Shown: positions 8,613-17,756, counted from the first letter of the stretch. The stretch is 64,000 nt of DNA from Desulfurellaceae bacterium bin18 (GCA_002238415.1 MPMI01000009.1:54276-118275); one strand, 5' to 3'. Translations and numbers: made by a program. The notes: a model not told the origin generated them from the letters alone.

Positions 8613-9446
8613 TCAGGCGGAAGCCCTACTTGTCTCGTGCAGGAAAGTAGTTACGGTGTCAAGAAAGGCTACGGGCTGATCGAGGAAAACGTGGTGTCCG
8701 GCCTGGGGAATTTCAATCCCTGTGGCCCGCGGACAGGTATGGACCAGGTGGGATAATCGCTCAGCCGAAAGCGTCCTGCTGTATTGGCCCCGGATGAACA
8801 GGATGGGGCAAGTGATGCGCGCGAGCTGCGATTCCAGGTCGCACGGTTGGCGGGTCATGACCGCACGATCGCTTTTCAGGTGAAAACGCCCTGCATGGTC
8901 GGGTCTCATACTGTGTCGGGCAACATGTCTCAGCAACTCGGGCGTTGCCCACGTCTCTGCCGGTAGCAGGCGAAATCGAGTGTAGACATCGGCCTCAGTG
9001 GAGTACGTCGGTGGTGGCAGGGAACGCAGCAAACGCATCGTTCGACTCGGGCGTAGCCGGGAACCGATATCGACAATGACGAATGCGCCGTGGTTCATTG
9101 TAACTGTCGTGGCGTAATGCAGTGCCACAAAGCCGCCAAGCGAGTGACCCATAAGAACGGGAGCGTCGAGCTCAAGAGCGGCGACAATGCCTTCAAGGTC
9201 CGCGACGTAATCCGCGATCTCGTAGGCGGGCGGGTGCGTCCAGGCACTCTCTCCATGCCCGCGGAGATCGAGGGCAAGCACACGGTGCGTCCGTGCCAGC
9301 GTCGGGGCAATATGGTCCCACCAATGGGCGTGGGCCGAGCCGCCGTGAAGCAGGATGAGCGCAGGATTCGTCGACTCGCCCCATTCCAGATAATGCAGGG
9401 CAAGGCCGTTCACGCGGATGAAACGACTCGTGGGAGCGTGACGCAT
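8613..9446 (-). CDS. Alpha/beta-fold hydrolase
   Basis: The protein is 277 aa from ATG 9446; a GTG two codons upstream is an alternative. It is a classic single-domain hydrolase. It has the oxyanion segment LLHGGSAHAHWW, LDLRGHGES after strand 4, the nucleophile elbow MGHSLGGF (Ser at about 102) and a late AGHHVFLDQP supplying the catalytic His. These features fit the haloalkane dehalogenase/epoxide hydrolase/esterase clan; a Ser nucleophile points to an esterase or C-C hydrolase. The substrate is unknown. It is divergent from ftsH. No signal peptide is seen, so it should act in the cytoplasm. Confidence 0.85.
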   Translation of the reverse strand: MRHAPTSRFIRVNGLALHYLEWGESTNPALILLHGGSAHAHWWDHIAPTLARTHRVLALDLRGHGESAWTHPPAYEIADYVADLEGIVAALELDAPVLMGHSLGGFVALHYATTVTMNHGAFVIVDIGSRLRPSRTMRLLRSLPPPTYSTEADVYTRFRLLPAETWATPELLRHVARHSMRPDHAGRFHLKSDRAVMTRQPCDLESQLARITCPILFIRGQYSRTLSAERLSHLVHTCPRATGIEIPQAGHHVFLDQPVAFLDTVTTFLHETSRASA

Positions 9447-9538
9447 GGGCACTGACTATTGCCCGGCTCAGATGAAAGCGCAAGGCGACTGTCGCGTCCC
9501 GACGTAGAGCGCAGGGCTCTATCGGGAGATGGACGACG

Positions 9539-9571
9539 TTGACTAGGCAGCCGGTTCTGGCACGCTATAAT
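9539..9571 (+). promoter_or_regulatory. Promoter of ftsH; probable near-leaderless start
   Basis: TTGACT (9539-9544) and a perfect TATAAT (9566-9571) lie directly before ftsH. The spacing is 21 bp, longer than the usual 16-18, so the -35 match may be fortuitous. The -10 ends only 9 nt before the ATG at 9581, so transcription would begin about 0-4 nt from the start codon. No Shine-Dalgarno sequence is present, consistent with a leaderless mRNA. Confidence 0.5.
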
Positions 9572-9580
9572 GAATCTGTC

Positions 9581-11428
9581 ATGGATAAAAAGACAAAGTT
9601 TAACATCTGGTATCTTTTCATTGCCCTGTGGGGGGTCGTCATCCTGCATAGTGTCTGGATGCAGGCGACCCGCATCGAACAGATTCCCTACAGCCAGTTT
9701 CAGGAATACTTGAATGACGGCCGCATCGCGGAGATTCGTATCTCGGAGCACTATATCCAGGGGACGCTCAACGATCCCGTCGAAGGACAGCCCAGCCAGT
9801 TTGTGACGGTCCGGGTGGCATCCGACTTGGCCGAGCAACTGGCCACTCGCGAGGTCCGCTTTGCCGGTGAGATTGAGAGCACGTTTGTCAGTGACCTGCT
9901 GTCCTGGATTCTGCCGGTCCTGTTATTCTTTGGCGTCTGGCTGATTCTGATGCGGCGGATGGCCCAGCGGGGTGGCTTCGGTGGCGGCTTTATGTCGATC
10001 GGCAAGAGTAAGGCCAAGATCTATATGGAGCAGGATGTCAAAGTCCGCTTCACCGATGTCGCGGGAGTCGAAGAAGCCGAGACGGAACTCCAGGAAGTCA
10101 TTGAGTTTCTCAAGACGCCGGAAAAATTCAGCCGGCTGGGGGGGAAAATCCCGAAGGGCATTTTGCTGGTGGGACCGCCGGGGACGGGGAAAACGCTGCT
10201 GGCCAAAGCGGTGGCGGGAGAAGCCCAGGTACCGTTTTTTTCGATTAGCGGTTCAGAGTTTGTGGAGATGTTCGTCGGTGTCGGCGCGGCCCGCGTCCGC
10301 GACCTGTTTACCCAGGCCAAGGAAAAGGCCCCCTGCATTATTTTTATGGATGAACTGGACGCCCTGGGCAAAGCGCGCGGCATGGGACCCGTCTCTCACG
10401 ATGAGCGGGAACAGACCCTCAACCAGTTATTGGTGGAAATGGACGGGTTTGATCAGCGGGCTGGGGTCATTCTCATGGCAGCCACCAACCGACCTGAGAT
10501 CCTGGACCAAGCCCTGCTGCGGGCCGGACGCTTTGATCGCAATGTGGTAGTAGACCGTCCGGACAAAACCGGTCGGCTGGCTATTCTTCAGGTACACGCC
10601 CGCACTGTTCCTCTTGAGGCTGAAACCGATCTGGAAGTAGTTGCCGCCATGACGCCGGGCTTTGCCGGCGCGGATTTAGCCAACATCGTCAACGAGTCGG
10701 CGCTGCTGGCGGTCCGGCGCGGCAAAGACACGGTGGGCCTGCCCGAACTCCAGGAGGCGGTTGAGCGGGTGATTGCCGGACTGGAAAAGAAAAACCGAGT
10801 CTTAGGCCAAAAAGAAAAAGCGCGTGTCGCCCACCACGAGATCGGGCATGCGTTGGCAGGCATGTCGTTACCGGGGTCGGACGAAGTCCAAAAGATCTCG
10901 ATTATTCCGCGGGGTGTCGCGGCCTTGGGCTATACCCTCCAACTGCCGAGCGAAGATCGGTTTCTGCTGACCAAATCCGAGTTGGAAAACAAAATCGCCG
11001 TGCTCCTCGGCGGTCGGGTGGCCGAAGAGCTGATTTACCAGGAGATCTCGACTGGGGCCCGAGACGATCTGCTCAAAGCAACCGATACGGCCAAGAGCAT
11101 GGTCAAATCCTACGGGATGAGCGATACGCTCGGTCAGCAGAGCTTTGACCAGGAGCGCCAGCCCATGTTCCTGCAAAACGGCCAGCCGCAGGGGCTGGGC
11201 GACTACAGCGAGGAGACCGCGCGGGAGATCGATAATGAGGTGCGCCGTATTATCGAGGAACAGCACGCACGTATCACCACAATATTGAAGACGAAGCTCC
11301 CCATTCTGCGTCAGGCAGCCCAGGTCCTCTTAGAGAAAGAGACCATATCCGGGGCAGAGTTGGAACGGATTGCCGCCCAATTCGAGCGGCAGCCCGACAT
11401 GGCGCCGGCGACAGTCGAGGTGGACTGA
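9581..11428 (+). CDS. ftsH: ATP-dependent zinc metalloprotease FtsH
   Basis: The 615-aa membrane AAA protease degrades misfolded membrane proteins and short-lived regulators at the inner membrane. It has two membrane spans (about 8-26 and 103-124) bracketing a periplasmic domain. The AAA module has Walker A GPPGTGKT (198-205), the pore loop FVGVG (231-235), Walker B IIFMDE (253-258) and the second region of homology ending GRFDR (316-320). The peptidase has HEIGH (419-423) and a third zinc ligand Asp at about 496 in STGARDDL. The ATG at 9581 is preferred to the upstream TTG at 9539 because it starts exactly at the first membrane-targeting residues. All catalytic elements are intact. The C-terminal tail is short. 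Confidence 0.97.
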   Translation: MDKKTKFNIWYLFIALWGVVILHSVWMQATRIEQIPYSQFQEYLNDGRIAEIRISEHYIQGTLNDPVEGQPSQFVTVRVASDLAEQLATREVRFAGEIESTFVSDLLSWILPVLLFFGVWLILMRRMAQRGGFGGGFMSIGKSKAKIYMEQDVKVRFTDVAGVEEAETELQEVIEFLKTPEKFSRLGGKIPKGILLVGPPGTGKTLLAKAVAGEAQVPFFSISGSEFVEMFVGVGAARVRDLFTQAKEKAPCIIFMDELDALGKARGMGPVSHDEREQTLNQLLVEMDGFDQRAGVILMAATNRPEILDQALLRAGRFDRNVVVDRPDKTGRLAILQVHARTVPLEAETDLEVVAAMTPGFAGADLANIVNESALLAVRRGKDTVGLPELQEAVERVIAGLEKKNRVLGQKEKARVAHHEIGHALAGMSLPGSDEVQKISIIPRGVAALGYTLQLPSEDRFLLTKSELENKIAVLLGGRVAEELIYQEISTGARDDLLKATDTAKSMVKSYGMSDTLGQQSFDQERQPMFLQNGQPQGLGDYSEETAREIDNEVRRIIEEQHARITTILKTKLPILRQAAQVLLEKETISGAELERIAAQFERQPDMAPATVEVD

Positions 11429-11526
11429 GCGTTTCAGCAGGGGAAGCCCCTCTTGCCAGCAGCGGGGAAGGGCAGTATCTGTCCTGCTGGGTGCCAAGCG
11501 CACTGTATGCCAAAAAGGAGGGCGCC

Positions 11527-12696
11527 ATGAGCAGCAAAGAAGCGTTTACGGTCTCTGTCCCGGATGCGGTGTTGGCAGACTTACGCGAGCGGCTGGCAAA
11601 GGCGCGCTGGCCGGGGGAGTTTGCCAACGAGCAGTGGGCGTATGGGACGAATCAAGCCTACCTCCAGGAAGTGGTCGAATACTGGCGTACCGACTACGAC
11701 TGGCGCGCGGTTGAACGCGATATGAACGCTTTCTCCCACTATAAGACGACGATTGACGGTGTGCCGATCCATTTCATCCACGAGCCGGGGAAAGGCCCGA
11801 ATCCGACACCGCTGATCCTGAGCCACGGCTGGCCGTGGACCTTCTGGGATTTTCATAAAGTCATTCGACCGCTGACCGATCCGGCCGCGTTCGGTGGCGA
11901 CCCGAACGATGCGTTCGATGTCGTTGTGCCGTCCTTGCCGGGGTATGGATTTTCCACCCCGCTGACCACCCCAGGTATCAATTTCTGGCGAACGGCCGAT
12001 CTGTGGCGCGGGCTCATGCAAGATGTCTTGGGCTATGAAAAATTCGCCGCTCAGGGCGGCGACTGGGGAGCGCTCATTACCGCCCAGCTTGGGCATAAGT
12101 ACGCCGAGCACCTGCTCGGCTGTCATGTCAACCTCATGGCTCCGCTGGATATTTTTGTCGGCTCCATGCCCGAGGCGTCCGAGTACGGACCGGAAGAGGA
12201 GGGCTGGCATGAAAGGAATCTGAACTTTTTTGCCGCTGAGAGCGGCTATTCTGCCTTGCAGACGACCAAGCCGCAGACCCTGGCCTTTGCCCTCAATGAC
12301 TCGCCGGTCGGGCTGTGTGCCTGGATTCTGGAAAAGCGCCGCACCTGGAGCGATTGCAACGGGGATGTCGAAAAACGTTTTAGCAAGGATGATCTCTGTA
12401 CCACGATGACGTTATACTGGGTTACCCAGAGTTTTGGCACGTCCGCACGCTATTATTATGAAGCAACCCATAATCCCTGGAAGCCGTCGCATGAGCAGAC
12501 GCCGGTTGTCCAGGCACCGACCGGCGTTGCCGTTTTTTCAGAAGAAGTTATTCTCATGCCGCGCAAGTGGGCCGAGGGCTATTACAATTTACAACGCTGG
12601 ACGCCCATGGCCTCGGGTGGGCATTTCGCACCGATGGAAGAACCTGAACTCCTGGTCAATGATATACGCGCCTTCCTCCGACCGCTCAGAACATAA
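11527..12696 (+). CDS. Epoxide hydrolase (EHN domain, alpha/beta fold)
   Basis: The start ATG at 11527 follows AAAAAGGAGGGCGCC. The 389-aa product has the N-terminal EHN domain (about 5-110, including RLAKARWP and the Trp/Tyr-rich region). A catalytic alpha/beta core follows, with oxyanion HGWP (100-103), nucleophile Asp in GGDWG (D179) and terminal His in GGHFAP (H366). An Asp nucleophile plus the EHN domain is diagnostic of microsomal-type epoxide hydrolases, which add water to epoxides. Length is typical. It is followed at 38 nt by a CoxG-like gene, and the run continues with a nitrilase-fold enzyme and an NTF2-like protein, so these may form a detoxification or catabolic operon. Confidence 0.88.
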   Translation: MSSKEAFTVSVPDAVLADLRERLAKARWPGEFANEQWAYGTNQAYLQEVVEYWRTDYDWRAVERDMNAFSHYKTTIDGVPIHFIHEPGKGPNPTPLILSHGWPWTFWDFHKVIRPLTDPAAFGGDPNDAFDVVVPSLPGYGFSTPLTTPGINFWRTADLWRGLMQDVLGYEKFAAQGGDWGALITAQLGHKYAEHLLGCHVNLMAPLDIFVGSMPEASEYGPEEEGWHERNLNFFAAESGYSALQTTKPQTLAFALNDSPVGLCAWILEKRRTWSDCNGDVEKRFSKDDLCTTMTLYWVTQSFGTSARYYYEATHNPWKPSHEQTPVVQAPTGVAVFSEEVILMPRKWAEGYYNLQRWTPMASGGHFAPMEEPELLVNDIRAFLRPLRT

Positions 12697-12734
12697 TCTG
12701 TCAGGAGTGGGGCTGCGCGCACGGGACACCAATT

Positions 12735-13256
12735 ATGAAACTCAACGGAACACGAACCATTCTAGCCCCCCAACAGAAGGTCTGGAGATTCTTGACCGAC
12801 CCGAACCAACTCGCCAAGTGCATGCCCGGTTGTGAGAGCCTGACAGAAAGCGGCGAGAATGAATATAGTGGAGAGATCAAGGTTGGTGTGGCCGCGGTCA
12901 AAGGCGTCTACAACGGTACGGTCAGGATGGAGGAGATCCAGCCACCCTCACATTACAAACTCAGCCTTGACGGGAAGGGCAAGCAGGGCTTTCTCAAGGG
13001 GTCGGGCACGGTTGATTTAGCCGAGCAAAACGGCCAGACCATACTGACCTACCACGGCGACGTCCAGATCGGTGGGCTGCTGGCCAGCGTCGGACAACGC
13101 CTGGTCGACGGTGCGGCGAAAATGCTGATCGGTCAGTTCTTCAGGGCTATGGAGGCCGAGATTCAAGCCTTCCCCGACGAAGATGGCAAACCTGGGGGAC
13201 GGGGGACCTTGGGCAGCTGGCTGAAGCGCCTGTTTGGAAAAGGCAGTCCAGCGTAA
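12735..13256 (+). CDS. SRPBCC / CoxG-like protein
   Basis: The 173-aa protein starts MKLNGTRTILAPQQKVWRFLTDPNQLAKCMPGC, the START/SRPBCC fold signature of CoxG (carbon monoxide dehydrogenase subunit G) family proteins. SGEIKVGVAAVKGVYNGTVR and GKGKQGFLKGSGTVDL follow. In carboxydotrophs CoxG tethers CO dehydrogenase to the membrane, but stand-alone homologues are common and of uncertain role. No CO dehydrogenase genes are nearby, so a generic lipid or ligand-binding role is more cautious. The C-terminal 30 residues are Gly/Lys-rich and probably flexible. It is 12 nt upstream of the C-N hydrolase gene, so both are probably in one transcript. Confidence 0.8.
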   Translation: MKLNGTRTILAPQQKVWRFLTDPNQLAKCMPGCESLTESGENEYSGEIKVGVAAVKGVYNGTVRMEEIQPPSHYKLSLDGKGKQGFLKGSGTVDLAEQNGQTILTYHGDVQIGGLLASVGQRLVDGAAKMLIGQFFRAMEAEIQAFPDEDGKPGGRGTLGSWLKRLFGKGSPA

Positions 13257-13268
13257 CCCCCCACCACT

Positions 13269-14126
13269 GTGAACACGCACTTCAAAATCGGCATTGCCCA
13301 GATCAGCCCGCGCCTCGGAGATGTTGCTGCCAACCTGGCCCTCTACGAACAGGCCATTGCCCACGCCAAAAATGAGAATGTTGAGTTGCTCATCTTTCCC
13401 GAGTTGAGTCTGACCGGTTATCACCTGCGGGACATGGTTGCGACAGTCGCCCTGCGTCAGGACGCGCCGGAGTTCATCCAACTGCGGGAGTTGAGCAAGT
13501 CGGTGGCCTGTTTGGCCGGACTGGTCGAAGAGAGCCCGGACTTTTGCTTTTACAATTCTGCCGTCTATCTCAGTGCGGGTGACGTCCGTCACGTCCACCG
13601 CAAGGTCTATCTGCCAACCTATGGCATGTTTGACGAGCAACGCTATTTCGCGCGTGGGGATAGCGTGCGCGCCTTTGACACTCCGTATGGGCGCGCGGCA
13701 GCCCTGGTGTGCGAAGATATGTGGCATCCGTCCACGGTGTATATTGCGGCCCTCGATCGAGCCCTGATGCTCATCTGTCCTTCTTCCAGTCCGTTGCGCG
13801 GCATTGCCGACAAGAGACAACAGGACGAGAACGCGCGCTATTGGGAGGCGATGAATCGTGTCTATGCCGAAACCTTCGGGGTGTTTGTGATCTATGCCAA
13901 TCGGGTCGGCTTTGAAGACGGGGTAGGGTTCTGGGGGGGCTCGGAGGTGATCAACCCTTTTGGGCAGTGCATTGCCAAGGGACGCTATTACGAGGAAGAT
14001 TTTGTCACGGCGGACATCAGCCTCGATGCCGTCCGGCGGAAGCGTGTTGCGGCGCCGCTGTTGCGGGATGAGGACATTGATCTGACGATTAACGAATTAC
14101 TGCGTATACGTGGACGGAGACAATAA
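13269..14126 (+). CDS. Carbon-nitrogen hydrolase (nitrilase superfamily)
   Basis: The 285-aa enzyme begins at GTG 13269. It contains the full nitrilase-fold triad: Glu in FPELSLTGY (E45), Lys in HRKVYLP (K112) and nucleophile Cys in LVCEDMW (C148). The LSLTGYHLRD wording resembles the glutaminase domain of NAD synthetases and related amidases. It lacks a synthetase domain, so it probably releases ammonia from an amide. A second intact C-N hydrolase is at 40970 and a Cys-lacking nitrilase homologue at 48105, giving a useful contrast. The gene follows CoxG by 12 nt and precedes an NTF2-like gene by 22 nt. Confidence 0.85.
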   Translation: MNTHFKIGIAQISPRLGDVAANLALYEQAIAHAKNENVELLIFPELSLTGYHLRDMVATVALRQDAPEFIQLRELSKSVACLAGLVEESPDFCFYNSAVYLSAGDVRHVHRKVYLPTYGMFDEQRYFARGDSVRAFDTPYGRAAALVCEDMWHPSTVYIAALDRALMLICPSSSPLRGIADKRQQDENARYWEAMNRVYAETFGVFVIYANRVGFEDGVGFWGGSEVINPFGQCIAKGRYYEEDFVTADISLDAVRRKRVAAPLLRDEDIDLTINELLRIRGRRQ

Positions 14127-14148
14127 ACACGCAACAGGAGGACCGAGC

Positions 14149-14601
14149 ATGTCTTACGCGGACGACATTATTGCCATTCAGCAACTGCTCCACACCTACT
14201 GCCATGTGGTAGACCGTGGCACGGTAGACGAAATCGCCGACCTGTTTCACCGCGACGCAGTTCTGCTCCCGGCCTATGAAAGCGATAAGCGCTATGAGGG
14301 CTGCGACGCGGTGAAGGGCTGGTATGCCAACTATGACAACACGCTGCGGAACGGCGTGCGCTTTCTGCGCCACAAAATCGAGTCGCCCGTGATTGAAGTG
14401 TCGGACAACGAGGCCACCTCAACCTGCTATCTGGATGCCGACGCCATCACTAAATCGACTGATAAGCCCATGGTCGTCTTTGGTCGTTATGATGACAAAT
14501 TCATCAAGGACGAAGGCCGCTGGTGGTTTAAGGAGCGCAAGATCATTACCTACTACAGCCTGTCGGCCGACGACTATACACCCGGACGCGGGGCAGAGTA
14601 G
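14149..14601 (+). CDS. NTF2-like (SnoaL-type) protein
   Basis: The ATG at 14149 follows AACAGGAGGACCGAGC. The 150-aa product has the cone-shaped NTF2/SnoaL pattern. An N-terminal helix (IIAIQQLLHTYCHVVDRG) is followed by DEIADLFHRDAVLLP, a GCDAVKGWYANYD segment, and strands ending with WWFKERKI. Family members include polyketide cyclases, dehydratases and ring-hydroxylating dioxygenase small subunits. Here the Asp/His positions suggest an isomerase or hydratase-like pocket, but no reaction can be assigned. A related NTF2-like gene lies at 60734. It is the last gene of the 11527-14601 run; about 180 bp without recognisable genes precede the ETF gene. Confidence 0.75.
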   Translation: MSYADDIIAIQQLLHTYCHVVDRGTVDEIADLFHRDAVLLPAYESDKRYEGCDAVKGWYANYDNTLRNGVRFLRHKIESPVIEVSDNEATSTCYLDADAITKSTDKPMVVFGRYDDKFIKDEGRWWFKERKIITYYSLSADDYTPGRGAE

Positions 14602-14784
14602 CTCCAGTTGGTCTCCTCATCCCTCCATGCATGAGATCGAAGCGCCGTTTTCCGAAGGGGTGAAGCCCGTCCAATGCGAAGCTCGCCTGGCAGAGAAGCT
14701 ACGGTTCGCCGGCTTGGTTGACGCTGTGCGGACAGGCAAGATAGATTGCTGCGCACCGCTTTGAGCCAGGGAGTGGGCGTGTCT

Positions 14785-16623
14785 ATGAAGAGTATTGTGT
14801 TGGTAAAACAGGTGCCCATGGTTTCGGCCATGAAGCTCGACCCGGAAACAAAAACCCTCCAGCGTGAGGGCGTACCGTCCGAGGTCAGTTCGTTTGATGT
14901 CCGGGGATTGTTGAAAGCGCTGGAACTGCGGGAAAAACACGGCGGCGAGGTGGTTGCGCTGACGATGGGACCACCCCAGGCAGAAGAGGCCCTCCGGTAC
15001 TGCCTGGCTCTGGGGGCGGATCGGGCCGTGCATCTGACGGACCGGGCTTTTGCAGGAGCGGATACGCTGGCGACTGCCCGCACTTTAGCTCTGGCGTGTG
15101 AGCAGGAAGGCTACGATCTCATCCTGTGTGGTCGGCACAGCACCGATGCGGAAACCGGTCAGGTCGGACCGGAGATTGCCGAGTTGCTTGATATTCCTCA
15201 GGTGACCGGTGTGGCCGCATTAACGCTCGACGCCGATGGCAAGACTATCCGGGTCGAACGTGAGACCGATAGCGGTTTTGACACCCTTGACTGTCCCTTG
15301 CCGGCCCTGGTGTCGGCCACCGAAGACCTGGCGCCGGAACGTTTCCCCAGGAAGGCTGAGCGACAAGCTGCCCAAGAGAAGTCGGTAGAGACGGTTACCG
15401 CAGGCGACCTTTCAGCGGACCTTACGCGATTTGGAGCCTCAGGCTCGCCGACCTGGGTGGAGTCTGTCCAAACTGTTGAAGACAGCCGTGAAAACCGTGT
15501 GCTTGAAGGGGAGCTGGCGGAACAGATCGATAGCCTGGTCCAAGCTCTCTTAGCCCGCGGGCTGTTTGGAACGTGGGCGGAGAACAATACCGCGGGCGAA
15601 AAGAAGAAGCGAAGCGCTGACCCCGAGCCGGGGAAAGCGGTCTGGGTTGTGGCTGAAACCTTGGGTGATACCCTCCGGCCGGTCAGCCTTGAGCTTTTAG
15701 GCAAAGCCGTCGAGCTGTCGGCGCAGTACGGGGGTGAAGTAGGTGCTGTCTTGATTGGCGGCGGGCTCGACGCCCATATTACGCCTTTGGCCGAGTATGG
15801 CGCCGACGTGGTCTACCGGGCCGATGATGCCCGTCTTGCCTCCTATGACACCGACCTGTACGCCGCGCTGTTAAGTCAGGCAATTCAAGCCCACAAGCCA
15901 CAGGTGCTGCTGTTGGGTTCAACCGCGATTGGCCGAGACCTGGCCCCGCGGGTTGCGGCGCGGCTTGGGCTGGGTCTTACCGGCGATTGTGTGGACCTGG
16001 AAGTTGATACTCAGGGGCGCTTGCTGCAACTCAAACCTGCGTTTGGCGGCAACATTGTTGCGCCGATTCTGTCGAAAACAACGCCCGCAATGGCGACGGT
16101 CCGTCCCGGTATGCTGTCCCCGTCTCAGTCCGTTCCCGGCCGTCAGGCACGGGTTGAAAGACTGACGCTTGATGACGATGTCCATAGCCGAGTGCAACTG
16201 GTGTCACAAACGGGTGCCGACGCGGCCAAAGCCGCGGCCCTGGATGCCGCGGATATCGCTATTGGTGTTGGAAAAGGCATCGGCGGGCCGGAGAATCTGC
16301 CCGTGATTGAACAACTGGCCGATGTGTTAGGCGGGGCTCCGCTAGCTTCGACGCGGGATATTTCGGACCTGGGTTGGCTCCCCAGGCAACATCAGGTTGG
16401 CATCACCGGCCGAGCGGTCGCGCCGAAGCTGTATTTTGCCATTGGTATTCGGGGCGCGTTCGAGCATATGGTCGGTTTGCGTAAGGCCGGCACCATTGTG
16501 GCCATTAACATCAAAGCCAAAGCGCCGATATTCAAAACTGCCGATATCGGTATTGTCGGCGACTATGCCGAAGTCGTACCGCTCTTGACCGAGGCCTTAC
16601 GCAAGGCGAAGGCTGGGCAATAA
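14785..16623 (+). CDS. Electron transfer flavoprotein, fused beta and alpha subunits
   Basis: One 612-aa chain carries both ETF subunits. Residues 1-265 are EtfB-like: IVLVKQVP at 4-11, and a nucleotide-binding loop with GRHSTDAETGQVGPEIAE near 116-133. A charged linker (about 268-284) follows. Residues 285-612 are EtfA-like: the FAD-binding domain has LGLTGDCVDL, FGGNI, ATVRPGML and the terminal APKLYFAIGIRGAFEH and APIF motifs. ETF shuttles electrons from acyl-CoA dehydrogenases to ETF:quinone oxidoreductase. In most bacteria the subunits are separate genes, so this fusion is notable. The VGPEIAE wording resembles FixA/bifurcating-type EtfB. ATG 14785 is chosen over an upstream TTG. No dehydrogenase partner is adjacent. 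Confidence 0.88.
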   Translation: MKSIVLVKQVPMVSAMKLDPETKTLQREGVPSEVSSFDVRGLLKALELREKHGGEVVALTMGPPQAEEALRYCLALGADRAVHLTDRAFAGADTLATARTLALACEQEGYDLILCGRHSTDAETGQVGPEIAELLDIPQVTGVAALTLDADGKTIRVERETDSGFDTLDCPLPALVSATEDLAPERFPRKAERQAAQEKSVETVTAGDLSADLTRFGASGSPTWVESVQTVEDSRENRVLEGELAEQIDSLVQALLARGLFGTWAENNTAGEKKKRSADPEPGKAVWVVAETLGDTLRPVSLELLGKAVELSAQYGGEVGAVLIGGGLDAHITPLAEYGADVVYRADDARLASYDTDLYAALLSQAIQAHKPQVLLLGSTAIGRDLAPRVAARLGLGLTGDCVDLEVDTQGRLLQLKPAFGGNIVAPILSKTTPAMATVRPGMLSPSQSVPGRQARVERLTLDDDVHSRVQLVSQTGADAAKAAALDAADIAIGVGKGIGGPENLPVIEQLADVLGGAPLASTRDISDLGWLPRQHQVGITGRAVAPKLYFAIGIRGAFEHMVGLRKAGTIVAINIKAKAPIFKTADIGIVGDYAEVVPLLTEALRKAKAGQ

Positions 16624-16664
16624 ACTCGTCCTGCGGCCAGAGCCGAGAAAAAGGACGTGCTCTC

Positions 16665-16985
16665 TTACGCCGCCCACCAACGTGGGATCCGCGCCGGCTC
16701 AGCGGAGAAATACAAGGCTTGGATTTTCCGCGGGTCGAGATCCAGGTGCTGACAGATCCACAAGAAGCTGAACGGGCTCTCATCTTTTGAGAAGAACCAC
16801 ATCCGGTCCAACTCAAACTGAGAGAGAAACAAACTGTTACCCTTCCGCACTAAATCGCGTACCACAAAGGCATCGGATAAAACGTTACGGAGGAGCGCTT
16901 TGAATGGGTTGTATGACGAATAGCGGGGCTGCTGCTCGCCACCTTCCACATCCACCATCATCATCTCCACAGCAGCATGCATCAT
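16665..16985 (-). CDS. Conserved hypothetical protein, 106 aa
   Basis: The product ends with a pattern of WFFSKDESPFSFLWICQHLD followed by LDPRKIQ. A short WFxSD..xPFSF..VC..L.LDP signature of this kind is known from small proteins of unknown function in deltaproteobacteria and relatives. The central segment (ALLRNVLSDAFVVRDLVRKG) is helical. Several Met codons at the N-terminus (ATG at 16985 and four more within ten codons) leave the exact start open. No membrane segment is visible. It is convergent with the ETF gene and has an AT-rich dyad repeat 76-96 nt upstream of its start that may control it. Confidence 0.6.
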   Translation of the reverse strand: MMHAAVEMMMVDVEGGEQQPRYSSYNPFKALLRNVLSDAFVVRDLVRKGNSLFLSQFELDRMWFFSKDESPFSFLWICQHLDLDPRKIQALYFSAEPARIPRWWAA

Positions 16986-17043
16986 AGATACAGCTTACTA
17001 GCTGTTAGTGTAAATTTTGCAACCCCCCTATCGCTCTTTCTTT

Positions 17044-17081
17044 CGATATTTTTACACGACCGATATTTTTCTCAAATATCG
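17044..17081. repeat. AT-rich repeated CGATATTT boxes with perfect dyad
   Basis: CGATATTTTT occurs at 17044-17053 and again at 17061-17070. The second copy forms a perfect 8-bp inverted repeat with AAATATCG at 17074-17081 (loop TTCTC). The site is 60-95 nt upstream of the minus-strand 106-aa gene and just past the end of the HIT gene. An operator for the downstream gene is a reasonable guess; no T-run follows, so a terminator is less likely. Confidence 0.4.
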
Positions 17082-17142
17082 TGGACATTCCTCCAGGAGA
17101 AGGATGAGTCTCAACACCGCAGGGCCGACCGCGTCAGGCGCG

Positions 17143-17577
17143 TTATGCCGGCCACGCCGTCTGGAGCAGTTGGAATAATTCCGTGAACTGTTGCTCGGCC
17201 AACTCCAACGCTTGGGTGACATCGGGCGGCTTGGGCCAGGATCGGTCGGGAAATGCAACGCCGCCTACCGTCCGTGGTGTGGCGTAGCGCGGAATCACAT
17301 GAAAGTGGACGTGCTTATCCACCATCATGAGTAACAGATAGTTAATTTTGTCGAAGGCGAAGACCCGTTTCAGAGTCCCTTCCAGGTCAGCCGTGACGGT
17401 AGGCAACTCGGCAAACGCCTCGGCTGAGACCTCCGCCATACTCGTGACCTCCGCGCGACACACCAGCACAAGCGAACCGACCGTCACTTGCTGCGGGCGC
17501 AAGAGAACCGCCCAGTGCGTATACTCACGCAGCAGGGTGTTCGGGTAATTGAATTTCAACAATGTTTCATGCGGCAT
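17143..17577 (-). CDS. HIT family nucleotide hydrolase/transferase
   Basis: The 144-aa protein starts at ATG 17577 with GAGAGGGATGAAAAT upstream; the longer open frame upstream overlaps the sigZ end and looks noncoding. It has the histidine triad HVHFHVIPRY (H89, H91, H93), the active-site motif of HIT proteins that hydrolyse or transfer nucleotidyl groups (Hint, Fhit, ApA phosphorylase branches). The N-terminal TLLREYTHWAVLLRPQQVTVGSLVL resembles the diadenosine-type branch. It probably cleaves an AMP-linked or dinucleotide substrate in the cytoplasm. It lies 179 nt downstream of sigZ on the same strand and may or may not be in that operon. Confidence 0.85.
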   Translation of the reverse strand: MPHETLLKFNYPNTLLREYTHWAVLLRPQQVTVGSLVLVCRAEVTSMAEVSAEAFAELPTVTADLEGTLKRVFAFDKINYLLLMMVDKHVHFHVIPRYATPRTVGGVAFPDRSWPKPPDVTQALELAEQQFTELFQLLQTAWPA

Positions 17578-17756
17578 ATTTTCATCCCTCTCTGTCTGAA
17601 AACTATGTGGTCTCGGAAAAGGATGCAATGCGCAGCCGCCCACGCGACCTGAGTCTATGGAGTAACCGAGAGGGTGGGCAAGGTAGGAGTCTGTGCAGTG
17701 GGCAGGCTCTCTATGAGGGGTGCGGAGTGTCGACCGTTCTTCTTTCCCCACAGCGG

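Noticed and set aside
9539..9580. TTG start for ftsH at 9539
   Set aside because: It lies within the promoter-like sequence and adds residues absent from FtsH N-termini; ATG 9581 fits the first membrane helix.
13017..13820. Minus-strand ORF of 267 codons
   Set aside because: Antisense to CoxG-like and C-N hydrolase genes, both with clear motifs.
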